DNA of 64,000 bases from Streptomyces sp. DT2A-34 (GTDB lineage Bacteria; Actinomycetota; Actinomycetes; Streptomycetales; Streptomycetaceae), in contig NZ_JASTWJ010000001.1 in NCBI RefSeq assembly GCF_030499515.1, forward strand, positions 248,001 to 312,000. The letters run 5' to 3'. A program made the translations under genes and the position numbers. Below the pieces are notes generated by a model. It was not told the DNA's origin. It did no database searches and saw only the letters and a program-made list of their open reading frames with translations. Positions 53,127-60,497 of this stretch are shown piece by piece. How positions within the stretch are numbered: position 1 is the first letter of the stretch; the number at the start of each line of letters is the position of its first letter.

Positions 53127-53213
53127 ATGCGCCGCATGGTGCTGGTCGCGAGCGGCCGGGAGACGCGGGGGCAGGGCACCGCACGAGCCACGCAGATGGC
53201 TCGAAACCAATAG
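53127..53213 (+). CDS. Possible small ORF downstream of XdhC
   Basis: A 28-codon frame starts at an ATG with AGGAAGG eight bases upstream, 15 bases after the XdhC stop, and reads MRRMVLVASGRETRGQG before ending at a TAG. Composition is ordinary and there is no family match. It may be translated by coupling to XdhC, but could also be chance. Confidence 0.3.
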   Translation: MRRMVLVASGRETRGQGTARATQMARNQ

Positions 53214-53299
53214 GTGTAAAACGGGCGCGACGGGGTAGTCACGGCACAACGGAGGCATACGTGCCCCCGGAACAACGCCTCTGAGCGGGAAGGAGGTCC

Positions 53300-53395
53300 A
53301 TGACAGCGCATAGCAGTCACCGGGCCGCTCCCCCAAGCAGGAGCGGCCCGGTTCTCTTTGAGGCGCGGCTCCTTTTGAGGCGCGGCCCCTTTTGA
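53300..53395 (+). CDS. Possible 31-codon ORF with an ideal ribosome site
   Basis: The ATG at 53300 follows GGGAAGGAGG at good spacing, and an 8-codon GTG frame (53261-53284) with its own GGAGG lies just upstream. The peptide begins MTAHSSHRAAPPSRSGP. A strong terminator hairpin lies inside its coding region, which is odd for a real gene and more like a leader peptide. No homologue is recognised. Confidence 0.3.
   Translation: MTAHSSHRAAPPSRSGPVLFEARLLLRRGPF
53320..53359 (+). terminator. Rho-independent terminator downstream of XdhC
   Basis: A perfect 12-base stem, ccgggccgctcc / ggagcggcccgg, with an 8-base loop, followed by ttctcttt. This is the clearest intrinsic terminator in the window. 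It ends plus-strand transcription before the convergent phosphodiesterase gene. Confidence 0.88.
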
Positions 53396-53404
53396 CGTCG
53401 GCCG

Positions 53405-53905
53405 TCAGCGCGGGGGCAGCCGGTGCAGTTCCACGTCCGTGAGGCGGCCCTCGGCCACGGTGGCGGTCATGTAGGTGCAGTGGGGCCGGCGGCGGCGGTC
53501 GGTCGGCGAGCCGGGGTTGAGCAGCCGCAGGCCGGTCGGTGCGGTGGTGTCCCAGGGGATGTGGCTGTGCCCGAAGACCAGGACGTCGAGGTCGGGGAAG
53601 CGGGCGGCGCAGCGCACCTCGCGGCCCTTCGCGGGGCCGGTCTCGTGGACCACGCCGAAGCGCAGGCCACCGAGCTCGACGTACGCCACCTCGGGCAGCC
53701 TGGCGCGCAGATCCGGTCCGTCGTTGTTGCCGTGCACGCCGACGAGCCGGGCGCAGCGGCTCTCCAGCAGGTCGAGCGTGGCCGCGTCCACCCAGTCCCC
53801 GGCGTGGAACACGACGTCGGCGCGCGGGAGTTCGGCGAGCAGCGGATCGGGCAGTGCCTTGGCGCGCTTGGGCAGGTGGGTGTCGGACATCAGCAGCAGG
53901 CGCAC
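53405..53905 (-). CDS. YfcE/MJ0936-type metallophosphoesterase
   Basis: A 166-residue calcineurin-like phosphodiesterase with the complete metal-binding set: SDTHLPKRA (Asp, His) at residues 7-15, FHAGDWVD, HGNNDGPD (Asn), and FGHSHIP near the C-terminal half. Family members hydrolyse phosphodiesters in vitro with Mn or Ni; natural substrates are mostly unknown. It is monocistronic and convergent with the XdhC transcript. Confidence 0.87.
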   Translation of the reverse strand: MRLLLMSDTHLPKRAKALPDPLLAELPRADVVFHAGDWVDAATLDLLESRCARLVGVHGNNDGPDLRARLPEVAYVELGGLRFGVVHETGPAKGREVRCAARFPDLDVLVFGHSHIPWDTTAPTGLRLLNPGSPTDRRRRPHCTYMTATVAEGRLTDVELHRLPPR

Positions 53906-54064
53906 ACCGTCAGGTTACCGGCGTACGCGATCTTCTGGCCGGTTCCGCACGCGTGGTCGTTGTGGTTGATCGGTGGACAAATCCAGTGACAGGGTTAGCA
54001 TTTGGCCACGAGCGCCGTAATCCGACGCAAACGCCCAGCGACCCTCAGGGGGGCTCGGAGCCCG

Positions 54065-55993
54065 ATGCCGGTCAAGGTCAGCGTGGTCGTTCCCGTGTAC
54101 AACCCCGGGGTCTATGTCGAGGAGTGTATCGCCTCGCTGCTCAGACAGTCGCTGCCGCCGGACGAGTACGAAGTGATCTTCGTCGACGACGGTTCCACCG
54201 ACGACACCCCCGCCCGGCTCGACGCGCTCGCCGCCGCGGACCCCCGGGTGACCGTCGTTCACCAGCCGAACTCCGGCTGGTCGGGCAAGCCCCGCAACGT
54301 CGGCATCGCCGCCGCCCGGGGCGAGTACGTGATGTTCGTGGACCACGACGACCACCTCGGCGACGAGGCCCTGCAGCGGATGTACGCCTATGGCGTCGCC
54401 AACGGCGCCGACGTCGTGGTCGGCAAGATGGCCGGCAAGGGCCGCGCGGTCCCGGTGGAGCTGTTCCGCCGGGACCACCCCCGCGCCACCGTCGAGAACG
54501 CGCCACTGATCGACAGCCTCACCCCGCACAAGATGTTCCGCCGCGCCTTCCTCGACGACATCGGCCTGCGCTTCCCCGAGGGCAGAAGGCGCCTCGAGGA
54601 CCACGTCTTCGTCACCGAGGCCTACCTGCGCGCGAGCAACGTCTCCGTGCTCAGCGACTACGTCTGCTACTACCACGTCCGCCGGGACGACGCCTCGAAC
54701 GCCGGCTTCCAGCGCTTCGATCCGGACGGCTACTTCAAGAACCTGCGGGAGGCCCTGGACGTCGTCGAGCGCCACACCGAGCCGGGCCCGCCGCGCGACC
54801 GGCTGTTCCGCCGCTGGCTGCGGGTGGAGATGGTCGAGCGGCTGCGCGGGCGGCGCTTCCTCGCCCTGCCGGCGGACTACCGCCGGGAGCTGTTCGAGGA
54901 GATCCGCCAGGTCGTCGTGGAGCGTTTCGGTCCCGGTGTCGCGGCCGGGCTGCAGCCGACGCAGCAGGTCGTCGCCGCGCTGATCGTGGCGGACCGGTAC
55001 GACGATGTCGAGGCCTTCGCCGAGTGGGAGGCCGGCATCGCCCTCACGGCCGTCCCCGAGCGTGTGGCGTGGCAGGACGGCACGCTGCGGGTCGGTTTCT
55101 CGGCCGAGTACGCGTCCGCCGGTGAGCCGATGGCCTTCGCCGCCGACCCGGCCCGTACGCCACTCGACGGCCCGCCCGGGGACCTGGCGGCGGCCGTCGC
55201 CCGGGTGGGCGCCGACACCGTGGCCCGGTTCGGCAAGGCCACCGCGGACCTGCTGCTGCGCGAGCGTTCCAGTGGCGCCCAGTACTTCCAGCCGGTGGAG
55301 TTCACCCGGGAAGAGGTGCCGGCCGGCGACGACGGCCTGGTCCGGCTGGTGCTGCGCGCGACCGCCGCCGTCGATCCCGGCACGCTCGCGGGCGACGGTC
55401 CGTGGGACGCCATCGTCCGCGTCAAGCTGGGCGGCTGGACCAAGGAGTGCCGCCTGGGCCCCGCCCCGCACGGGGACCGCCCCGCCCCGCACGCCGGTGT
55501 CGTCGGCGACCACGTGGTCCTGCCGTACTGGACCGCACCGCACGCGAACCTCGCCCTGGACGTGGACCGCGCGACCCACCGCGTCGGCCTCGGCGCCCTC
55601 GCTCCGGCCGACGTCACGGTCTCGGGCGACCGGCTGCGCGCACCGCTCCCGCTGTACGTCCCCGACCACGGCACCGAGGTGTCGCTCCGGCTCACCTCGT
55701 CCGGCGCCGCCCACCACGCCCCCGCCACGCTGTCCCCCCAGGGGTCCGGGGCGCTGCTGGAGGCCGTCCTGCCCGTCGGCGATCTGCGGGGCAGGACCTG
55801 GCGGACGGCGCTCGGGGCTCCCGGGCCGCGGTTCCTGACGCTGCCGTTCGCGCTGCGCGCCGGGGCCGACGGCGTCCAGGTGGTGCGGACTCCACGCCCG
55901 GGTGCCGTACGACGGTTCGCCCGCAGGGTACGACGCACTCTCGGTACGGCCCTGCGACGGGCGGCGGCCCGCGTCAGGGCCCGCAGGAGGTGA
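54065..55993 (+). CDS. Family 2 glycosyltransferase with large C-terminal domain
   Basis: A 642-residue protein. The N-terminal GT-A domain (about residues 1-220) has VSVVVPVYNPGVYVEECI, FVDDGSTDDTP and a DHDDH metal-binding site. A long C-terminal region (about 225-640) has beta-rich stretches and a very basic end (RRFARRVRRTLGTALRRAAA), which may bind membrane or polymer. I use the ATG at 54065, where the domain begins; a TTG frame starts 63 bases earlier. It lies eight bases before rfbC and next to the other rhamnose genes, so it probably builds a rhamnose-containing wall polymer. Confidence 0.83.
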   Translation: MPVKVSVVVPVYNPGVYVEECIASLLRQSLPPDEYEVIFVDDGSTDDTPARLDALAAADPRVTVVHQPNSGWSGKPRNVGIAAARGEYVMFVDHDDHLGDEALQRMYAYGVANGADVVVGKMAGKGRAVPVELFRRDHPRATVENAPLIDSLTPHKMFRRAFLDDIGLRFPEGRRRLEDHVFVTEAYLRASNVSVLSDYVCYYHVRRDDASNAGFQRFDPDGYFKNLREALDVVERHTEPGPPRDRLFRRWLRVEMVERLRGRRFLALPADYRRELFEEIRQVVVERFGPGVAAGLQPTQQVVAALIVADRYDDVEAFAEWEAGIALTAVPERVAWQDGTLRVGFSAEYASAGEPMAFAADPARTPLDGPPGDLAAAVARVGADTVARFGKATADLLLRERSSGAQYFQPVEFTREEVPAGDDGLVRLVLRATAAVDPGTLAGDGPWDAIVRVKLGGWTKECRLGPAPHGDRPAPHAGVVGDHVVLPYWTAPHANLALDVDRATHRVGLGALAPADVTVSGDRLRAPLPLYVPDHGTEVSLRLTSSGAAHHAPATLSPQGSGALLEAVLPVGDLRGRTWRTALGAPGPRFLTLPFALRAGADGVQVVRTPRPGAVRRFARRVRRTLGTALRRAAARVRARRR

Positions 55994-56001
55994 CGGACGG
56001 C

Positions 56002-56643
56002 ATGCGACCCCTCGGCATCGAAGGCGCCTGGGCGCTAGAGCCCAAGGTGTTCCCGGACGTCCGGGGCAGTTTCCACGAGTGGTACCGGGGCGAGGAGTTC
56101 CGCGAGGCCACCGGCTCCGACCTGTCCCTGGCGCAGGCCAACTGCTCGGTCTCCCGCCGGGGCGTCCTGAGAGGGGTCCACTTCTCCGACGTGCCGCCCG
56201 GGCAGGCCAAGTACGTCACCTGTGTGCGCGGCGCCGTCCTCGACGTGGTGGTCGACATCCGCGTCGGCTCCCCCGCCTTCGGCCGGTGGGAGGCCGTGCG
56301 CCTCGACGACGACAGTCGGCACGCCGTGTTCCTCTCGGAGGGCCTCGGGCATGCCTTCATGGCACTCACCGACGACGCCACCGTGGTCTATCTGTGCTCG
56401 ACGGGCTACGCCCCCGAGCGCGAGCACGGCGTCCACCCGCTCGACCCCGAGCTGGACATCGCCTGGCCCGAGGACATCCCGCCGGTCCTGTCCCCCAAGG
56501 ACGCACAGGCGCCGACGCTGGCCGAGGCGGAGAGGACGGGGCTGCTGCCGTCGTACGCGGCTTGCGGCGCCCTGCAGGGGCGCGGGGCTGTCTCACATGC
56601 GGCTCCGCCGCGTGGGCGCGACCAGCCACGACGCAGCCGCTGA
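56002..56643 (+). CDS. rfbC: dTDP-4-dehydrorhamnose 3,5-epimerase, C-terminus replaced by repeat sequence
   Basis: A 213-residue RmlC that epimerises dTDP-4-keto-6-deoxyglucose. The cupin landmarks VFPDVRGSFHEWYR, GVLRGVHFSDVPPGQAKYVT (with the active His), GLGHAFMALTDDATVVYLCS and the late DIAWP are visible. The real domain ends near SYAACG. The last 25 or so codons lie inside the intergenic repeat at 56566-56642 and read GALQGRGAVSHAAPPRGRD. The tail is therefore unlikely to be functional. It follows the glycosyltransferase by eight bases. RfbA, B and D are on the opposite strand nearby. Confidence 0.9.
   Translation: MRPLGIEGAWALEPKVFPDVRGSFHEWYRGEEFREATGSDLSLAQANCSVSRRGVLRGVHFSDVPPGQAKYVTCVRGAVLDVVVDIRVGSPAFGRWEAVRLDDDSRHAVFLSEGLGHAFMALTDDATVVYLCSTGYAPEREHGVHPLDPELDIAWPEDIPPVLSPKDAQAPTLAEAERTGLLPSYAACGALQGRGAVSHAAPPRGRDQPRRSR
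56566..56642 (+). repeat. Streptomyces-type GC-rich palindromic intergenic repeat, copy 2
   Basis: Contains cgccctgcaggggcgcgggg, then acatgcggctccgccgcg and cgcgaccagccacgac. It is the same element as the minus-strand copy at 19691-19770 and supplies the stop codon and final codons of rfbC. It lies between two convergent genes, a usual place for such elements. Confidence 0.78.
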
Positions 56644-56680
56644 CGAACGACGACGGATCCCGGCACTACCGGCGAACCGT

Positions 56681-57484
56681 TCAGCTGCCGCCGGCAACCC
56701 GTTCAATCGCCGCACGCAACGGCTCCCACCCCCGCGAACGCCGCACGCCCAACCTGCGGGCCCGCGCCAGCGCCCGCCAGAAACCCGCCCCGACCAGCGT
56801 CTCGGGCGCCACCGCCCCCGCCCGGTCCAGGATCGTCTCGGGGACCTTCTGCGGATCGGGAACGTCATACTCGGCAACGATCTCGTCGTACCGATCACGC
56901 AACACCCTGTTGCGGGGATCCGCGCCGAACACCACGAGCTGCCCGGTCGGCCGGGTGTCCACAAGAACCGTCACCAGATCAGGGCGATACCGCCCGAGAA
57001 CCTCGGCGATCTTGTACACGTCACCGGTCCACGCCCCGGTGTGCCGGTCCCGCGCCGCCTCGTCGACGTTGCGCGGCAGCATGTCGTCGAAGACGATCAC
57101 GCTGGTCCAGTCGGAGTGCCGCTCGACGTTCATGAAGTCCCGCAGCGCGTACTCGAACAGGTGCATGCCGTCGATGAACGACAGGTCGAGGACGGTACGC
57201 CGCCAATACCCCAGCGGACTGCGCCCGCGGCCCAGGTTGCGCAGGGGATGACGGCCGCCCTTGAGGTGGATCAGCGGGTTGTCACGGGCGAAGAAGTCGT
57301 CGCTGGTGGCCTTGACCAGGTGGACGTCGCAGCGGATCTCCGTGACGACCTTGAAGGCGGGGTCGACGGCGATGGTGGGAACGCGGGAGAGTCTGAGGCT
57401 GCGGCCGTCGTTGACGCCGATCTCCAGGTAGTTGCGGTTGCCGCTGACCTTGTGCAGCTCCTTCAGGAACTCATGGCGTTTCAC
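56681..57484 (-). CDS. SAM-dependent class I methyltransferase
   Basis: A 267-residue enzyme. The SAM motif I reads YLEIGVNDGRSLRL near residue 19, followed by the acidic VDPAFK, and the catalytic or metal region near SFIDGMHLFEYALRDF resembles the Methyltransf_24 group acting on sugars or small molecules. A basic C-terminal tail follows. It overlaps the rfbD gene by 14 bases, so it is the last gene of the rfbA-B-D operon and may methylate a rhamnose-containing glycan. That acceptor is inferred from position. Confidence 0.83.
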   Translation of the reverse strand: MKRHEFLKELHKVSGNRNYLEIGVNDGRSLRLSRVPTIAVDPAFKVVTEIRCDVHLVKATSDDFFARDNPLIHLKGGRHPLRNLGRGRSPLGYWRRTVLDLSFIDGMHLFEYALRDFMNVERHSDWTSVIVFDDMLPRNVDEAARDRHTGAWTGDVYKIAEVLGRYRPDLVTVLVDTRPTGQLVVFGADPRNRVLRDRYDEIVAEYDVPDPQKVPETILDRAGAVAPETLVGAGFWRALARARRLGVRRSRGWEPLRAAIERVAGGS

Positions 57485-58352
57485 GAAGGGTCTCCTTGCG
57501 GATCCGGGGCAGTGCTTCGTGCAGGGCGGTGCGCCAGTCGCGCGCTCGCGCGAGGCCGAGCCGCTGTCGGCGACCCTGCGCGAGGACGCTGTACGCGGGG
57601 CGGGGCGCGGGCCTGGGAATGGCCTCGCCGGTGACGGGGCGCACCCGGTCGGGATCGGCGCCGAGGAGCCGGAACACCTCGCGGGCCAGGTCGTACCAGG
57701 TGGCCTCGCCGGAGTTGGTGGCGTGGACGATGCCGGTGGCGTCGACGCCGACGCGCGGGCCGAGGCCGGCGATGAGCGCGGCGACGTCGGCGCTCCAGGT
57801 GGGCTGGCCGCGCTGGTCGTTCACGACGTCGACGGTGTCCCGGCTCGCCTCGAGCTCGATCATCGTACGGACGAAACTGCGGCCGTGGACGCCGTACAGC
57901 CAGGCGGTGCGCACGATGGCGCTCGCACCGGGGAGTTCGTCCCGCACGGCCCGCTCGCCTGCGAGTTTGGTGCGGCCGTAGGCGGTGTTCGGGGCGGTGG
58001 GATGGTTCTCCGCGTAGGGGGTTCGGGCGTCGCCGGCGAAGACGTAGTCGGTGGAGACCTGGATCAGGCGGGCCTCGTACGTGGTGCAGGTGTGGGCCAG
58101 GAGGCCCGGGCCGTCGCCGTTGACGCGCAGGGCCCGTTCCTCGTCCTTCTCGGCGTCGTCGACGGATGTGTAGGCGGCGCAGTTGACGACCACGTCGGGG
58201 CGGTGCGCGGCGAGGGCGCGGTCGACGGCGTCGGGGCTGGTGACGTCGAGGGCACGGTGGTCGAGGCCGGTCACCTGCTCACCGCGCGTGCGGAGTTCCT
58301 CGACCACGTCGCGGCCCAGCATGCCGCCGGCGCCGGTGACCAGCCACCTCAT
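57471..58352 (-). CDS. rfbD: dTDP-4-dehydrorhamnose reductase
   Basis: A 293-residue extended SDR (RmlD) that makes dTDP-L-rhamnose with NAD(P)H. Nucleotide loop MRWLVTGAGGMLGRDVV, VNCAAYTSVDDAE, the YVFAGDARTPYAE segment and active-site YGRTKLAGE (Tyr, Lys) are visible. WLYGVHGRSFVRTM follows. It overlaps rfbB by four bases and the methyltransferase gene by 14 bases. Confidence 0.92.
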   Translation of the reverse strand: MRWLVTGAGGMLGRDVVEELRTRGEQVTGLDHRALDVTSPDAVDRALAAHRPDVVVNCAAYTSVDDAEKDEERALRVNGDGPGLLAHTCTTYEARLIQVSTDYVFAGDARTPYAENHPTAPNTAYGRTKLAGERAVRDELPGASAIVRTAWLYGVHGRSFVRTMIELEASRDTVDVVNDQRGQPTWSADVAALIAGLGPRVGVDATGIVHATNSGEATWYDLAREVFRLLGADPDRVRPVTGEAIPRPAPRPAYSVLAQGRRQRLGLARARDWRTALHEALPRIRKETLRETP

Positions 58353-59338
58353 CCGTGCTCCTCACCGGCGCGGCGCTTGAGCGGTTCCCACCAGGCGCGG
58401 TGGTCGCGGTACCAGGCGACGGTGTCGGCGAGGCCCGACGCGAAGTCGTGGCGGGGCCGGTAGCCGAGTTCGGTGCGGGCCTTGGCCCAGTCGACGGAGT
58501 AGCGCAGGTCGTGGCCCTTGCGGTCCGCCACGTGCTCGACCCGGTCCCAGTCGGCGCCGCAGGCCTTCAGCAGCAGGGCGGTGAGATCCCTGTTGCTCAA
58601 CTCGGTGCCGCCGCCGATGTTGTAGACCTCGCCGGGGCGGCCCTGGGTGCGGACGAGTTCGACGCCGTGGCAGTGGTCGTCGACGTGCAGCCAGTCGCGG
58701 ACGTTGAGGCCTTCGCCGTAGAGCGGGACCTGCTCGCCGTCGAGGAGGTTGGTGACGAACAGCGGGACGACCTTCTCGGGGAACTGGTGCGGTCCGTAGT
58801 TGTTGGAGCAGCGGGTGACGCGCACGTCCAGGCCGTGGGTGCGGTGGTGGGCGAGGGCGAGCAGGTCGGAGGAGGCCTTCGAGGCGGAGTACGGCGAGCT
58901 GGGGCGCAGGGGGTCCTCCTCCGTGGCCGAACCCGTCTCGACGGAGCCGTAGACCTCGTCCGTCGAGATGTGCACGAAGGGTTCGACGCGGTGGCGCAGG
59001 GCCGCGTCCAGCAGGGTCTGGGTGCCGACCACGTTGGTGAGGACGAAGTCGTCGGCGCCGGCGATCGAACGGTCCACATGGGACTCGGCGGCGAAGTGCA
59101 CCACCTCGTCCGCCTCGGCCATCAGCTTGTCGACCAGCTCGGCGTCCCGGATGTCGCCGTGCACGAACTCCAGCCGGGGGTGGTCGAGTTCGAGGTTGTC
59201 CAGGGTGCCGGCGTAGGTCAGCTTGTCCAGCACCGTGATCCGGGGCGCGTCGGGCGCGGCGGGGGCGTCGCGGGCGAGCAGCGTGCGGACGTAGGTCGAG
59301 CCGATGAAGCCGGCGGCGCCGGTGACGAGAAGGTTCAT
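58349..59338 (-). CDS. rfbB: dTDP-glucose 4,6-dehydratase
   Basis: A 329-residue extended SDR (RmlB). Signatures are LLVTGAAGFIGSTYVRTLL, HFAAESHVDRSI, the active-site STDEVYGSVETG, YSASKASSDLLALA with Tyr and Lys, RCSNNYGPHQFPEKVVPL and DWLHVDDHCHG. It converts dTDP-glucose to the 4-keto-6-deoxy sugar. ATGA overlaps link it to rfbA upstream and rfbD downstream. Confidence 0.94.
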   Translation of the reverse strand: MNLLVTGAAGFIGSTYVRTLLARDAPAAPDAPRITVLDKLTYAGTLDNLELDHPRLEFVHGDIRDAELVDKLMAEADEVVHFAAESHVDRSIAGADDFVLTNVVGTQTLLDAALRHRVEPFVHISTDEVYGSVETGSATEEDPLRPSSPYSASKASSDLLALAHHRTHGLDVRVTRCSNNYGPHQFPEKVVPLFVTNLLDGEQVPLYGEGLNVRDWLHVDDHCHGVELVRTQGRPGEVYNIGGGTELSNRDLTALLLKACGADWDRVEHVADRKGHDLRYSVDWAKARTELGYRPRHDFASGLADTVAWYRDHRAWWEPLKRRAGEEHG

Positions 59339-60402
59339 GTGTGGATCTGCACCTTGCTGTGGTCTCCGAGGACGAGTCGGTGGGCGCTGGGAACGCTGGG
59401 CGCGGGGGTGACCTCGACGTGCCGGCCGATGAGGGAGGACTCGATCCGGCCGACCCCGTCGATGGAGGAGTCCCGCAGCACGATGGAGAACTCCAACTCG
59501 CTGTCGGTGATACGGCAGTTCTCCGCGATGGAGGTGAAGGGGCCGACGTAGGAGTCCTCGACGACGGTGCCGGTGCCGACGACGGCGGGGCCGACGATGC
59601 GCGAGTTGACGATGCGGGCGCCCTCCTCGACGACCACGCGTCCGACGGTCTCCGACACGTCGTCGACGTCACCGTCTATGCGGCGCGGGAGGCCCTCCAG
59701 GACGGTCCGGTTGACCTCCAGCATGTCGGCGACGTTGCCGGTGTCCTTCCAGTAGCCCTTGATGACCGTGCAGCGCACGTCGGCACGGGCGTCGATCAGG
59801 TGCTGGATGGCGTGGGTGATCTCCAACTCGCCGCGCCAGGACGGCGTGATGGCACGGACCGCGTCATGGATCACCGGCGTGAACAGATAGACGCCGACCA
59901 GGGCGAGGTCGCTCTTGGGGTGCTCCGGTTTCTCCTCCAGGCCGATCACCTGTCCCGCGTCGTCGAGTTCGGCGACGCCGAAGGAGCGCGGGTCCTGGAC
60001 GCGGGTGAGCAGGATCTGGGCGTCGGGGCGGTGGGTGCGGAACTCCCCGACGAGGTCGGTGATTCCACCGACGATGAAGTTGTCGCCGAGGTACATCACG
60101 AAGTCGTCGTCGTCGAGGTAGTCGCGGGCGATGAGGACGGCGTGGGCCAGTCCCAGCGGCCGTTCCTGAGGGATGTAGGTGATCTCCAGACCGAACTTGG
60201 AACCGTCACCGACCGCGTCCTGGATCTCCTCGGCGGTGTCACCGACGATCAGGCCGACGTCGGTGATGCCGGACGCGGCGATGGATTCCAGCCCGTAGAA
60301 GAGCACGGCCTTGTTGGCCACCGGCACGAGCTGTTTGGCCGAAGTGTGCGTGATCGGCCTCAAGCGCGTACCGGCGCCACCGGACAGCACGAGAGCCTTC
60401 AT
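59335..60402 (-). CDS. rfbA: Glucose-1-phosphate thymidylyltransferase (long, StrD/RmlA-type)
   Basis: A 355-residue nucleotidyltransferase that makes dTDP-glucose. The N-terminal catalytic domain begins MKALVLSGGAGTRLRPITHT with SAKQLVPVANK, and has YLGDNFIVGGI and VGVYLFTPVIHDA. The C-terminal part (about 240-355) is a left-handed beta-helix of hexapeptide type (VVEEGARIVNSRIVGPAVVG), as in the long StrD group rather than the 290-residue RmlA. The start is the ATG at 60402; the longer open frame upstream is the shadow of the phosphatase gene. It leads the minus-strand rhamnose operon. Confidence 0.93.
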   Translation of the reverse strand: MKALVLSGGAGTRLRPITHTSAKQLVPVANKAVLFYGLESIAASGITDVGLIVGDTAEEIQDAVGDGSKFGLEITYIPQERPLGLAHAVLIARDYLDDDDFVMYLGDNFIVGGITDLVGEFRTHRPDAQILLTRVQDPRSFGVAELDDAGQVIGLEEKPEHPKSDLALVGVYLFTPVIHDAVRAITPSWRGELEITHAIQHLIDARADVRCTVIKGYWKDTGNVADMLEVNRTVLEGLPRRIDGDVDDVSETVGRVVVEEGARIVNSRIVGPAVVGTGTVVEDSYVGPFTSIAENCRITDSELEFSIVLRDSSIDGVGRIESSLIGRHVEVTPAPSVPSAHRLVLGDHSKVQIHT

Positions 60403-60497
60403 CTGCTTCACCTTAGCCCCGATTCCGCCGATTTGACGGTGCCGGGGTTGGCTTGTTCGCAACTGCCGGGCTGCCGGGCGTGTACCGGAATCCGGCC

